64,000 bases of DNA from Bacteroides faecis MAJ27 (GCF_900106755.1 NZ_FNNN01000013.1:62001-126000); one strand, 5' to 3'. Positions 25,671-34,556 are shown, counted from the stretch's first letter. Notes: generated by a model from the sequence alone, not told the origin. Numbers and translations: made by a program.

Positions 25671-27428
25671 TTAGCCAACCAAGGATATGATATCTTCTAC
25701 AATCTGTTTATCTGTCAGGTGATTGGAGCGGAGCAATTCTTGTACGTCGTAACGGTCTACAAATTCCTTTTTGGCTCCGTAGTTGAGAACTTTCATATCC
25801 GTCGCTCCATAATAACGGGCAATCTTTTCACCAAAACCGCCATCCAGCACTCCGTCTTCCAGTGTAATTACTAATTCGTGGTCAGCTTTCAGTTCATCCA
25901 TTAATTCGCTGTCTACGCCTGTGATATAACGAGGATTGATAAGGGTGGCATCAATATTGGCTTTATTTTTCAGCAATGACAGAACTGACTGACCTAATCC
26001 AAAGAAGGAACCTAATGCAACGATAGCTACTTTGGAACCGCGGTGGACAACTTTATAACGATTGAGATTGCTATAGTCAGACTCTGCCGGTTCGCCGTAA
26101 CTGATAACCTCTGTGGCAGGTACACGGATAGCAACCGGATGTTCATTCTGGCGGATACTCCATTCCAGCATGGCAAGATATTCCTCTTTGCAGGTGGGTG
26201 CCAAGTAAACCATATTGGGGATATTGCTGATCAGTGGAATATCGAAGAAGCAGAGGTGAGTAACATCATTCATGCCGGATAATGTTCCCCAAAATACCAA
26301 CAGAACTGCCGGATTGTTATTGATGCAAAGATCTTGCGAGAGTTGGTCGTATGAACGTTGTATAAATGTACTGTATACTCCGTAAACCGGTTTTCCACCA
26401 TTGGCTGCAATGCCAGAAGCAAGAGCTACTGCGTGTTCTTCGGCAATGCCGACATCTACAAACTGCTTGCCTGCTTCCTGGCGACGGGCAGGAGTAAATC
26501 CCAAAACAGCAGGAGTACCGGAAGTAATAGTAACCACCCTTTTATCTTCTTTCATCTTTTTCAGCAGATATTGAGCGGTCACTTCACTATAGTCTTCTGC
26601 ATCATCGTTTACTTTCGATTCTCCAGTTACTATATCAAACGGTGTACGCCAGTGATATTTTTCCTTATTTTGTTCCGCAGGCTCGTAACCTTTGCCTTTT
26701 AATGTATTAATGTGGATTACGATCGGATGCAGGATGTCTTTTACTTTAGAGAAAGCTTCAATCAGTGCTTCTACATTATTGCCGTCATTCACATACATAT
26801 AGTCCAGTCCCATCGCTTTGAAAAAGTTACATTCACATTGGCCGTTGCTGTCGCGTAAGTCTTTTAAATTCTTATATAAGCCTCCATGATTTTCGGCAAT
26901 AGACATCTGATTGTCATTGACAATAATAATCATGTTAGTACCCATTTCTGCAACATAATCCAATCCTTCGAATGCTTCGCCTCCGCTTAATGAGCCGTCG
27001 CCTATTACAGCGATGATGTTTTCGTTGCCACCTGTCAGATCACGTCCTTTAGCTAATCCACTTGCCAGACTGACAGAAGTAGAAGTATGACCGATCACAA
27101 AGAAATCATGTTCACTTTCCTGTGGTTCCGAGTAGCCGGATACATTGTCATATTCAGCCGGATGCAGGAAAGCATCTTTACGACCGGTCAGCATTTTATG
27201 TACGTAACTCTGATGTGATACATCATATACAATTTTATCTTTCGGTGAATTGAAGACATAGTGCAAAGCAATAGTTGCCTCCACCATTCCGAAGTTAGGA
27301 CCGAAGTGTCCGCCGTGTTCACTCAACTTTTGTAAAAGTGATGTGCGGATTTCATGACTTAAGTCATTTAGTTCCTGAAACGATAATTTCTTTACGTCTG
27401 CAGGAGAGTCGATATTTTCCAGATACAT
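25671..27428 (-). CDS. 1-deoxy-D-xylulose-5-phosphate synthase-like transketolase
   Basis: 585 residues, shorter than the usual housekeeping DXS (about 620-650). The TPP domain shows SGYSEPQESEHDFF, GHTSTSVSLASGLA, and the GDGSLSGGEAFEGL...NDNQMSI thiamine motif. The pyrimidine domain has VGIAEEHAVALASGIAA and a Tyr/Gln segment, then a C-terminal transketolase domain. The N-terminus GGHFGPNFGMVEATIALHY is of the Firmicutes-like DXS branch. It condenses pyruvate and glyceraldehyde-3-phosphate if it is a true DXS. As it carries regulon operator F, it is probably a regulated paralogue with DXP or another acyloin product, not the constitutive isoprenoid gene. That point is inference. Confidence 0.85.
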   Translation of the reverse strand: MYLENIDSPADVKKLSFQELNDLSHEIRTSLLQKLSEHGGHFGPNFGMVEATIALHYVFNSPKDKIVYDVSHQSYVHKMLTGRKDAFLHPAEYDNVSGYSEPQESEHDFFVIGHTSTSVSLASGLAKGRDLTGGNENIIAVIGDGSLSGGEAFEGLDYVAEMGTNMIIIVNDNQMSIAENHGGLYKNLKDLRDSNGQCECNFFKAMGLDYMYVNDGNNVEALIEAFSKVKDILHPIVIHINTLKGKGYEPAEQNKEKYHWRTPFDIVTGESKVNDDAEDYSEVTAQYLLKKMKEDKRVVTITSGTPAVLGFTPARRQEAGKQFVDVGIAEEHAVALASGIAANGGKPVYGVYSTFIQRSYDQLSQDLCINNNPAVLLVFWGTLSGMNDVTHLCFFDIPLISNIPNMVYLAPTCKEEYLAMLEWSIRQNEHPVAIRVPATEVISYGEPAESDYSNLNRYKVVHRGSKVAIVALGSFFGLGQSVLSLLKNKANIDATLINPRYITGVDSELMDELKADHELVITLEDGVLDGGFGEKIARYYGATDMKVLNYGAKKEFVDRYDVQELLRSNHLTDKQIVEDIISLVG

Positions 27429-27472
27429 ATCAATTTGTTTTTTATGTTTATACCTATATTTTTATTTCACTG

Positions 27473-27538
27473 CAAAGATACTGCCCGATTTGAAATCAGT
27501 TTGTATATGAATTACAGATTCTTTTACCCATATTACAG
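27473..27538 (-). promoter_or_regulatory. AraC-type operator (site F) and -7 element of the DXS-like gene
   Basis: On the minus strand: half-site CTGTAATATGGGTAA (starting at 27538), half-site CTGTAATTCATATACA (ending 27502), then 21 bp, then -7 TATCTTTG (27480-27473). Identical geometry to sites A-D. Confidence 0.8.
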
Positions 27539-27597
27539 TTCTGCATAGAATAGGGATTGATCAAAGCATTAATAGGGGGAGAGGATATAGAAAGAAG

Positions 27598-28494
27598 TTA
27601 GTTTTGGGATATCTGATATTCGTTGGGAGTTATTCCTGTCATCTTTCTGAATAGGCGGCTAAAAAACTGTACGCTGGGGAATCCTAACTGATCAGCGATC
27701 AGACTGGTTGTGAGTTTTCCTGTCAATAACATCTTTTTGGCTGTCTCTATTCGTTTAAATTGAAAATACTCATCAGAGTTTTTTCCTGTTTCAATCTTTA
27801 ACAGGTCATTAAAATAATGAGGTGACAAATGAAGTTTTTCCCCACAATATTCTATTGAAGGTAAACCTTTACTTTTTAATAGTCCCATTTCGATATACTC
27901 AACCAGAAAATTATCAGTCTGCTTTAATATCATTTTATTCGCCTCATTTCTCGTAATGAACTGGCGTTCGTAAAAGCGGGAACAATAGTCTAACAATAGT
28001 TCAATGTAACGTGAAATCAAGGTTTTACTATGGCAGTCTATCGCATGTTTTAATTCTTGTTCTATGTTACAGATGCATTCTATGGCCTTCGTCTTTTCGC
28101 GCAGAGAGAGATGAAGGGATTCATTCAGTTGATAGAAAAGAAATGTATACCTATCTATATGTTCATCTAAGGAAGTACCGCAAAGCAGCGTAGGATGGAA
28201 TGCCAATAACCATCCTTTTTGTGGGAAGATTTTATCCTCACTCATGTTAATAGATTGTCCCGGAGTAAGAAATATCATCGTTGCATTGGAGTAGTCATAA
28301 TATTTGCGTCCGCATATAAAGTCCTCCGCTTGTCCTTCCATCAGCAAGATAGTGTAAAAGTCAAACTTGAGGGTACGTTCCGTCAGGTTTGCTTTAGACA
28401 AGTCGATGGCGCTAACCAATGGATGCAAGGTTTTATTTCCCATGCAATGGTTACATTGATGTACAGTCTTTAAGTTTAATATTTTTTCTTTCAT
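27598..28494 (-). CDS. AraC-family regulator, second gene of a tandem pair
   Basis: 298 residues. The N-terminal half (TLHPLVSAIDLSKANLTERT, FYTILLMEGQAEDFICGRKYY, FLTPGQSINM) is a cupin-type sensor domain. The C-terminal HTH pair lies about 200-295 (LPSIEYCGEKLHLSPHYFNDLLK, LIADQLGFPSVQFFSRLFRKMTG) and closes with TGITPNEYQ. It is clearly paralogous to the upstream gene (shared TLHPLVS, HSKxLIxxxIELLLxYCxRFYERQFITR). Its start overlaps the end of the upstream AraC by 4 bases, so both are in one unit. It is one of the two best candidates for the 37-bp operator regulon. Confidence 0.92.
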   Translation of the reverse strand: MKEKILNLKTVHQCNHCMGNKTLHPLVSAIDLSKANLTERTLKFDFYTILLMEGQAEDFICGRKYYDYSNATMIFLTPGQSINMSEDKIFPQKGWLLAFHPTLLCGTSLDEHIDRYTFLFYQLNESLHLSLREKTKAIECICNIEQELKHAIDCHSKTLISRYIELLLDYCSRFYERQFITRNEANKMILKQTDNFLVEYIEMGLLKSKGLPSIEYCGEKLHLSPHYFNDLLKIETGKNSDEYFQFKRIETAKKMLLTGKLTTSLIADQLGFPSVQFFSRLFRKMTGITPNEYQISQN

Positions 28495-29396
28495 GTAAAT
28501 GCTTGATTTCTATATTCGTTCGGAGTACATCCGACACGCTTTTTGAATAGTCGGCAAAGATGTTGCGGATACTGGAATCCGAGTGAGTAGGCTATCTGGC
28601 TGACGGTTTCCTCTGTGTCAACAATACGTTCTTTTGCAAGTTCGATCACCTTTGTCTGAATATGTTCTTGTGGAGTTTTTCCTGTTTCCTTTTTCACCAT
28701 ATCTCCGAAATAGTTGGAAGAAAGGCAGATCTTGTCTGCGAAGTACTTCACGGAAGGCAGACCGTCCTGCATGGGAAGTTGACTCTGAAAGTATTCATCC
28801 AGAAGTTGTTCGAATTTGGTGAGAGCATCTTTATTAATGTTGCTTCGTGTGATGAACTGCCGTTCGTAGAAACGCATACAGTAATTTAGCAGCAATTCAA
28901 TATTCATAGCAATTAATGCTTTGCTGTGTTTGTCTATGGCATGTTCCAATTCTATGCTGATTTTCTTCAGGCAATCCATCACTATTTCCTTTTCCTGATC
29001 TGACAGGTGCAATGCTTCGTTCACTGCGTAAGAAAAGAAAGTATATTTTTTTATTTCTTTTCCCAGAGAAGTACCGCGAATCAAGTCGGGGTGAAAAACA
29101 ATGCCATAGACAGGTGGACTTACCTCGTCTTCAAAGGTTTCTACACTTGCTGTCTGACCGGGACCAAAACAAACGATAGTGCCTTCCTGATAATCATAAT
29201 ATTGGCGGCCATATTTGATATCGCAACTTTTAGTCTCTTTCAGAAAAAGTGCATAAAGACCATAATTCATTTGGATGTGGTTAACGGATTTAGTAGCTTT
29301 AGTCAAGTCGACGATGCTAACCAAAGGGTGCAAGGTTTCAAGTCCGTATAAGCTATTATACAGGTCTACATTCTCTAATTTTATAACTTTATCCAT
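28491..29396 (-). CDS. AraC-family regulator, first gene of a tandem pair
   Basis: 301 residues from the ATG at 29396. A longer frame to 29507 is rejected because the -7 element TATCTTTG (minus strand, 29427-29420) lies inside it and because homology with the second AraC begins at MDKVIKLENV. Sensor domain: TLHPLVSIVDLTKATKSV, YALFLKETKSCDI, FGPGQTASVETF. HTH domain: LPSVKYFADKICLSSNYFGDMV, VSQIAYSLGFQYPQHLCRLFKKR, ending CTPNEYRN. Two adjacent paralogues with overlapping genes suggest duplication followed by divergence, perhaps with heteromeric function. Operator-like site E lies 72-108 bp upstream of its start, suggesting autoregulation. Confidence 0.92.
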   Translation of the reverse strand: MDKVIKLENVDLYNSLYGLETLHPLVSIVDLTKATKSVNHIQMNYGLYALFLKETKSCDIKYGRQYYDYQEGTIVCFGPGQTASVETFEDEVSPPVYGIVFHPDLIRGTSLGKEIKKYTFFSYAVNEALHLSDQEKEIVMDCLKKISIELEHAIDKHSKALIAMNIELLLNYCMRFYERQFITRSNINKDALTKFEQLLDEYFQSQLPMQDGLPSVKYFADKICLSSNYFGDMVKKETGKTPQEHIQTKVIELAKERIVDTEETVSQIAYSLGFQYPQHLCRLFKKRVGCTPNEYRNQAFT

Positions 29397-29467
29397 ACCT
29401 GTTGATAGTTGAATTGTAACAAAGATACACATAAAAAAACGATCTTCATAGAGGTGGAACTGCGAAT

Positions 29468-29504
29468 CTGTAATTGAGGTTATGATATCCGTAATCTGTA
29501 TACA
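29468..29504 (+). promoter_or_regulatory. AraC-type operator without adjacent -7 (site E), in the AraC/flavodoxin divergent region
   Basis: Half-sites CTGTAATTGAGGTTA (29468) and CCGTAATCTGTATACA (29489-29504) are 21 bp apart, as in the other sites. The sequence 21 bp further is not a -7 element. It lies upstream of the AraC pair on the other strand and 136 bp before site B. Confidence 0.65.
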
Positions 29505-29603
29505 CAAAGCAGGTGATACGTGTGCGTAATCATTTATATAATAGCAGAATGTGATTCTATCATAATTTCTAATCTTGTGTGGAAAAAGACAAAAAACGCT
29601 AAT

Positions 29604-29669
29604 CTGTAATTGGGGTAATTATACCCGTAATTTGTCTACAATCCTTTCATCTTATTCTTCCGACCTTTG
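29604..29669 (+). promoter_or_regulatory. AraC-type operator (site B) and -7 element of flavodoxin-MFS unit
   Basis: Half-sites CTGTAATTGGGGTAA (29604) and CCGTAATTTGTCTACA (29625-29640), then 21 bp, then GACCTTTG (29662-29669), a -7 variant with G in the first position that also occurs before the SMR gene. Confidence 0.8.
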
Positions 29670-29724
29670 TACCGTCGAACGAAACTCTATACTTTTTGGG
29701 TATATGAGATTAATTATAAAGAAT

Positions 29725-30420
29725 ATGGATAGAAAAGGCTTTTTAAAAAATACGATGATAGCAACCGGAAGTTTACTATTAGGAGGGGCGGGCATCTATC
29801 GGTTGCTGAATGATAAAGGACCGGCAGATAATCCGCTTCCCCGAACAATAGAAAAAATACATCATGGAAATATGAAAAAGGTACTTGTCATTATGAGTGC
29901 GGGGACAAAACTAGGTAATACAGATCGGTTGACCGATGCTTATATAAAAGGATTGGTTGAACGGGGACATTCGGTGACAAAAGTCTATCTGGGCAGTATG
30001 CGGATAGAAGGATGCAGAGGATGCGGGGTATGTCAGCGGCTCGCTCATCAATGTGCGGTGAAGGACGGTATGCACGACATATATCCTTTGTTTGCAGAAT
30101 GTGATACTGTAGTAATGGCTTCGCCTCTGTACTTCTGGACGATCACATCGCAGTTGAAAGCTTTTATAGAGAGGCTTTACGCCATCTCTGCCGACGACAA
30201 ATATCCGCAGAAGGATTCAGTATTGCTGATGACAGCCGGTGATGATAATGAGAGCACCTTTGAGCAGCCCAAACGCTATTTTCGGTTTCTGAATCAGGCG
30301 TTGGGCTGGAATGAAGTCGGAGTATATTGTGCCGGTGGTTGTACCGGATGTGAGAAGTTGGTACGGCAAATAGATAAAGAACATCTTGAAAATGCCTATA
30401 AAATGGGATTGGAGTTGTAA
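29725..30420 (+). CDS. Flavodoxin-family oxidoreductase with N-terminal signal-like helix
   Basis: 231 residues from the ATG at 29725 (29704 is an alternative; the frame upstream of 29677 covers the promoter and cannot be coding). The N-terminus MDRKGFLKNTMIATGSLLLG resembles a Tat-type or anchor signal (RK-GFLK then a hydrophobic stretch), so the protein is probably exported or membrane-bound. The flavodoxin part begins at KKVLVIMSAGTKLGNTDRL, with Cys-rich CRGCGVCQRLAHQC and FMN loop MASPLYFWTITSQ. It is the first gene of a unit with the MFS exporter under operator B. Reduction of an extracytoplasmic quinone-like or electrophilic compound is a guess. Confidence 0.8.
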   Translation: MDRKGFLKNTMIATGSLLLGGAGIYRLLNDKGPADNPLPRTIEKIHHGNMKKVLVIMSAGTKLGNTDRLTDAYIKGLVERGHSVTKVYLGSMRIEGCRGCGVCQRLAHQCAVKDGMHDIYPLFAECDTVVMASPLYFWTITSQLKAFIERLYAISADDKYPQKDSVLLMTAGDDNESTFEQPKRYFRFLNQALGWNEVGVYCAGGCTGCEKLVRQIDKEHLENAYKMGLEL

Positions 30421-30434
30421 ATAGCAGATTAAAT

Positions 30435-31640
30435 ATGGAACAAAAGAATAAATTAAAACTTAATTCGGGCGGTTTGCTCGTATTTATCCTCACAGTCGGT
30501 GTTTTTGGAATTATAAATACCGAAATGGGAGTGGTGGGCATACTGCCTTTAATAGCTGAAACTTTTAAGGTCTCCGTACCGCAGGCAGGCTGGACGGTGA
30601 GTGTTTTTGCATTGGTGGTAGCGGCATCGGCTCCTATCACTCCGTTGTTGTTTTCGGGAGTAAACCGGAAGAAAGTCATGCTATTGGCACTGGGATTGTT
30701 TACGCTGAGTAATATCATATCCATGCTTACTACCAATTTTACAGTATTATTAATTGCACGGATACTTCCCGCTTTCCTTCATCCGGTATATGTATCCATG
30801 GCTTTTACGGTAGCTGCAGCATCAGTAAGCAAGGAAAAAGCTCCAAAGGCGGTCTCAAAGGTCTTTGTCGGTGTATCTGCCGGTATGGTGCTGGGGGTTC
30901 CGGTGACCAGCTTTATAGCCAGTGAGGTTTCGTTCTCTATGGCAATGTTGTTTTTTACAGTTGTAAATGCATTGGTTCTTATAGCTACTATTTTGTTTAT
31001 TCCCTCCATGCCTGTAAAGGAAAAAGTATCTTATGGTGCACAACTCAGTGTATTGAGAAAAAAGGTGATGTGGCATTCTATTATTGCCGTTACTTTAATC
31101 AATGGGGCTATGTTCGGGTTCTTCAGCTATATGTCGGACTATTTGAAAACAGTGACGGAAGTATCATATAGTGTAATTAGCGTCGTGTTGCTTGTCTATG
31201 GTTTGGCGAACATTGTAGGTAATGTACTTGCCGGAAAACTATTATCTATCAATGCGCGGCGTTCAATCATTATCATGCCCTTTGCGTTGTTGGTTTCCTA
31301 TATATGTCTTTTTATGACGGGAGAATGGATTACAGCTGTGGTAATTATTATTCTTATTTTGGGTGTATTGGCGGGTATAGCCAGCAATAATATGCAATAT
31401 ATGATTGCGGAAGCTGCTCCCGAAGCTCCGGACTTTGCTAACGGGATGTTCCTGACCTCTGCCAATCTGGGAACAACAATCGGCACAGCCATATGTGGAG
31501 CTTTCATCACAGAAATGGGTACACAATATTCTGTATTCGGTGCATTGCTCTTCCTGATTGTCAGTATGGTGTTTGTTTATTTGAGGATTCGTGTGCCGCA
31601 TTCACCGAAACAAGTTAAAATGAATATGGCAACAGAATGA
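30435..31640 (+). CDS. MFS transporter (DHA1/AraJ-like efflux)
   Basis: 401 residues with 12 predicted helices. Opening segment: FILTVGVFGIINTEMGVVGILPLIAE. The loop 2-3 signature appears as LLFSGVNRKKVMLLALGLFTLSN and helix 5 as GMVLGVPVTSFIAS, the drug:H+ antiporter-1 pattern. A charged cytoplasmic loop separates halves (near PVKEKVSYGAQL). It lies 14 bp after the flavodoxin gene and so shares operator B. It probably exports the compound handled by the flavoprotein (inference). Its TGA overlaps the start of a decayed DUF418 gene. Confidence 0.88.
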   Translation: MEQKNKLKLNSGGLLVFILTVGVFGIINTEMGVVGILPLIAETFKVSVPQAGWTVSVFALVVAASAPITPLLFSGVNRKKVMLLALGLFTLSNIISMLTTNFTVLLIARILPAFLHPVYVSMAFTVAAASVSKEKAPKAVSKVFVGVSAGMVLGVPVTSFIASEVSFSMAMLFFTVVNALVLIATILFIPSMPVKEKVSYGAQLSVLRKKVMWHSIIAVTLINGAMFGFFSYMSDYLKTVTEVSYSVISVVLLVYGLANIVGNVLAGKLLSINARRSIIIMPFALLVSYICLFMTGEWITAVVIIILILGVLAGIASNNMQYMIAEAAPEAPDFANGMFLTSANLGTTIGTAICGAFITEMGTQYSVFGALLFLIVSMVFVYLRIRVPHSPKQVKMNMATE

Positions 31641-31866
31641 TGAAATCTACTAATATAGAAAACTCAGCCTCGATTCAGTCTAAAGAACATTATATTCTGC
31701 TGGATGCTTTATGCGTTAGTCGGACTCTTTTTGCCTTTGTTTCGTAAAGTTTCCAATAAGGGATTATTGATAACTTCCGCCTTTTTTTATTATTGCCGGC
31801 TGGATTGGCGAGTGGATATGGCGTATGCTCACTTACAAGAAAAGAATAAAAATATATAATCCGTAA
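31637..31866 (+). pseudogene. Decayed DUF418 membrane-protein gene with internal deletions
   Basis: Three remnants survive in order. An N-terminus from the ATG at 31637/31640 (MKSTNIENSASIQSKEHYI then LLDAL) matches the start of DUF418 proteins (LDALRGxALLGI). A middle piece in another frame (31690-31760: MLYALVGLFLPLFRKVSNK) matches the DUF418 'YAxxGLLLPLFRKxSNK' helix. A C-terminus in a further frame (31798-31850: GWIGEWIWRMLTYKKRIK) matches the usual EWxWRxLTYxK ending. The intact family has about 350-400 residues, so most of the gene is deleted. It overlaps the MFS stop (ATGATGA) and its last codons run into operator C. DUF418 identity is from recall of the family motifs. Confidence 0.7.
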
Positions 31867-31926
31867 TTGGGGTAATAATGTCAGTAATTCATCTACAAAC
31901 ACTCTTTTTATTTCACCGTATTTTTG
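31861..31926 (+). promoter_or_regulatory. AraC-type operator (site C) and -7 element of the hydrolase-PatB unit
   Basis: Half-sites CCGTAATTGGGGTAA (31861) and CAGTAATTCATCTACA (31882-31897), 21 bp, then TATTTTTG (31919-31926). Confidence 0.8.
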
Positions 31927-31975
31927 CAATGTAGAAAGTAGACAATCAATTCATTAATAATTAAATGTAAGAGAT

Positions 31976-33007
31976 ATGAAACGAATATTATTATTAACCG
32001 CTGTATTTATTATGATGCTTGGAACCAGTTTTTCTTTCGCACAGGCTGATGCGGATAACTTTTATAAAAGTGATTGGGTAAAGGTAGAAAAGGTTTCTTT
32101 TTCTAACCAGTATAAAATGAAAGTAGCCGGCAATCTGTTTTTGCCGAAGACCATGAAAGAGGGAGAGAAATATCCTGCCATCATTGTCGGACATCCGATG
32201 GGAGCGGTCAAGGAACAGAGTGCGAATCTGTATGCTACTAAAATGGCGGAACGTGGTTTTGTAACGTTGTCCATCGACTTGTCTTTTTGGGGTGGAAGTG
32301 AAGGTGAGCCGCGCAATGCTGTTTTGCCAGAGCTATATGCGGAGGATTTCGGTGTCGCAGTAGATTTTTTGGGTACACGTCCGTTTATCGACCGGAATAA
32401 TATTGGTGTAATCGGAATTTGTGGCAGCGGAAGTTTCGCTATCAGTGCGGCCAAGATAGACCCTCGTCTGAAAGCGATTGCAACCATCAGCATGTACAAT
32501 ATGGGTACAGCCAGCCGCAACGGACTGAAACATGCGCTGACTTTAGAACAACGGAAACAAATCATGGCTGAGGCAGCAGAACAGCGCTATGCAGAGTTTC
32601 TGGGCGGAGAAACTAAATATACCGGTGGCACTGTACACGAAGTGACAGAAAGCTCTGGTCCGATAGAACGCGAATTTTATGAGTTCTACCGCACTCAGAG
32701 AGGAGAGTTTACTCCCGAAGGAGCAACTCCGATGACTACCACACACCCTACACTTTCAAGTAACGTGAAATTCATGAATTTCTATCCTTTTGCTGATATT
32801 GAGACTATTTCACCTCGTCCTATGCTTTTCATAGCAGGGGAGAATGCCCACTCACGCGAATTTAGTGAAGATGCCTACCGACTGGCTGCCGAGCCCAAAG
32901 AACTGTACATTGTACCCGGTGCGGGGCATGTAGACCTTTACGACCGTGTGGGTCTTATACCATTTGATAAATTGGAATCCTTTTTTAAGGAATATCTGAA
33001 GAAATAA
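31976..33007 (+). CDS. Exported alpha/beta hydrolase, dienelactone-hydrolase/YcjY-like
   Basis: 343 residues with a signal peptide (1-22, SFSFA-QAD). The oxyanion region YPAIIVGHPMGAVKEQSA and the nucleophile elbow GVIGICGSGSFAIS are clear; the nucleophile position appears to be Cys (GICGSG), as in dienelactone-hydrolase-like enzymes, not Ser. The acid and His residues are in ENAHSREFSEDAYRL and GAGHVDLYDR. It is the first gene after operator C. It is probably co-transcribed with the cyclophilin-like lipoprotein, DUF3737, PatB and EamA genes. Ester or lactone hydrolysis in the periplasm is likely; the substrate is unknown. Confidence 0.85.
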   Translation: MKRILLLTAVFIMMLGTSFSFAQADADNFYKSDWVKVEKVSFSNQYKMKVAGNLFLPKTMKEGEKYPAIIVGHPMGAVKEQSANLYATKMAERGFVTLSIDLSFWGGSEGEPRNAVLPELYAEDFGVAVDFLGTRPFIDRNNIGVIGICGSGSFAISAAKIDPRLKAIATISMYNMGTASRNGLKHALTLEQRKQIMAEAAEQRYAEFLGGETKYTGGTVHEVTESSGPIEREFYEFYRTQRGEFTPEGATPMTTTHPTLSSNVKFMNFYPFADIETISPRPMLFIAGENAHSREFSEDAYRLAAEPKELYIVPGAGHVDLYDRVGLIPFDKLESFFKEYLKK

Positions 33008-33042
33008 GTATGAACAGGAGAACCGGAAAAACAGAAACAGTT

Positions 33043-33618
33043 ATGAAGCGCTTATTTATGACAACTTTGGTAATGTTGACGTTGTCCGTCAGTTTCGCCT
33101 CGTGTGGCACGGATGATACGGAGTTTGCTCCGAATACAGGAGTGCCGGCTCCACCGGCAAACAATGACGATAATAGTTCCAGTGGTGGAGGCAGTGATAA
33201 TCCGGGTGGTGGGAACGATAATCCCGGAGGAAATAATGACGACAGTGACGATGAAATAATGAGTAATAAACTTCGGATTACAATAGGTTCTTCCTCGTTC
33301 GATGCTACGCTGGAAGACAATGAAACGGTAAAAGCATTCAAAAAGTTACTGCCTATGACAGTGAATATGCCGGACTTGAATAGAAATGAGAAATATTATT
33401 ATTTATCAGGTAGTCTGCCAACGGCTGCATCCAATCCGGGCACTATCCTTACAGGCGACCTGATGCTCTATGGTTCTAATTGCGTCGTACTTTTCTACGA
33501 GAGTTTTTCCACCTCATACAGCTATACCCGGCTGGGACGTGTGAATAACTCTTCCGGACTTGCTTCGGCATTAGGTTCAGGAAGCGTGACAGTAACTTTC
33601 GAACTGCAAAAAGAATAA
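33043..33618 (+). CDS. Cyclophilin-like fold (PF18050-type) lipoprotein
   Basis: 191 residues from the ATG at 33043, which gives a proper lipoprotein signal ending SFASC (Cys21); a start at 33010 would add residues before it. A low-complexity Gly/Asn/Asp linker (about 28-75) tethers a cyclophilin-like domain: KLRITIGSSSFDATLEDNE, AFKKLLPMTVNMPDL, GDLMLYGSNCVVLFYESF, YSYTRLGRV. The same domain occurs fused to flavodoxin in the 36.9-kb gene of the same regulon. The domain is not a proven prolyl isomerase; its function is unknown. Confidence 0.82.
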   Translation: MKRLFMTTLVMLTLSVSFASCGTDDTEFAPNTGVPAPPANNDDNSSSGGGSDNPGGGNDNPGGNNDDSDDEIMSNKLRITIGSSSFDATLEDNETVKAFKKLLPMTVNMPDLNRNEKYYYLSGSLPTAASNPGTILTGDLMLYGSNCVVLFYESFSTSYSYTRLGRVNNSSGLASALGSGSVTVTFELQKE

Positions 33619-33689
33619 TTGCATCACGATCATTTTAGAATAATCATCAAGAAAAACAGATAACTATTTAAATAAAAGACAATCGAATC

Positions 33690-34553
33690 ATGAAACAAAT
33701 TAAAAATACACATTACGAAGGCGAACGTCCTTTGTTCGCATCCCACGGGCTTTATTTGGAAGAAGTAACCATTCATGCCGGTGAATCGGCACTGAAAGAG
33801 TGCAGTGATATAGAAGCGGTAAACTGTCGTTTCGAGGGAAAATATCCGTTTTGGCATAATGATGGTTTTGTAGTTAAAAATTGCCTCTTTACCGAAGGAG
33901 CACGTGCCGCACTTTGGTATTCCAAAAATCTGAAGATGAAGGATACCTTAGTGGAAGCACCGAAGATGTTTCGCGAAATGGACGGAATCGAACTCGAAAA
34001 TGTACAGTTGCCCAATGCTTTGGAAACACTCTGGTATTGCCGGAATGTAGAACTGAACAATGTGAAGATAAATAAAGGAGACTATCTCTTTATACACGGA
34101 GAAGATATCCGCATCAAGAATTTTGTATTGAATGGCAATTACTCCTTCCAATATTGCAAGAACGTAGAAATCCGCCATGCTGAAATCCATTCGAAGGATG
34201 CATTTTGGAATACGGAGAATGTGACAGTCTACGATTCTGTGCTGGACGGTGAATATCTGGGCTGGCATTCTCAAAACTTACGTTTGGTGAATTGTAAAAT
34301 CTCGGGTACACAACCGCTTTGCTACGCACACGACCTGATAATGGAAAATTGTACGATGGCAGATAATGCTGACCTTGCTTTCGAACATAGCAGTGTACAA
34401 GCAACGATTAAAAGTCCTGTTCATAGCGTGAAGAATCCGCGTACGGGACGTATTGTTGCTGAAAGTTTCGGAACGATTATTCTGGATGAGAATTTGAAAT
34501 CTCCGGGAGATTGTGAACTGAAACTTTGGGATGGCCTGACCTGTTTTGATTGA
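33690..34553 (+). CDS. DUF3737 family right-handed beta-helix protein
   Basis: 287 residues without signal peptide. Repeated short strands (ALKECSDIEAVNCRFEGKYPFWH, GFVVKNCLFTEGARAALWYSKNL, LDGEYLGWHSQNLRLVNCKI) form the coil pattern of DUF3737. The family frequently sits beside PatB-type aminotransferases and AraC regulators in Firmicutes and Bacteroidetes, as here. The biochemical function is unknown. Asn/Cys ladders and WH motifs recur every about 20-24 residues. It is followed after 3 bp by the PatB gene, so they are tightly coupled. Confidence 0.85.
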   Translation: MKQIKNTHYEGERPLFASHGLYLEEVTIHAGESALKECSDIEAVNCRFEGKYPFWHNDGFVVKNCLFTEGARAALWYSKNLKMKDTLVEAPKMFREMDGIELENVQLPNALETLWYCRNVELNNVKINKGDYLFIHGEDIRIKNFVLNGNYSFQYCKNVEIRHAEIHSKDAFWNTENVTVYDSVLDGEYLGWHSQNLRLVNCKISGTQPLCYAHDLIMENCTMADNADLAFEHSSVQATIKSPVHSVKNPRTGRIVAESFGTIILDENLKSPGDCELKLWDGLTCFD

Positions 34554-34556
34554 GAT

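Noticed and set aside
29397..29507. Upstream extension of the first AraC gene
   Set aside because: Contains the minus-strand -7 TATCTTTG, and homology to the paralogue begins at the ATG at 29396.
29575..29724. Upstream extension of the exported flavodoxin frame
   Set aside because: Contains operator B and the -7 element, so it lies upstream of the transcription start.
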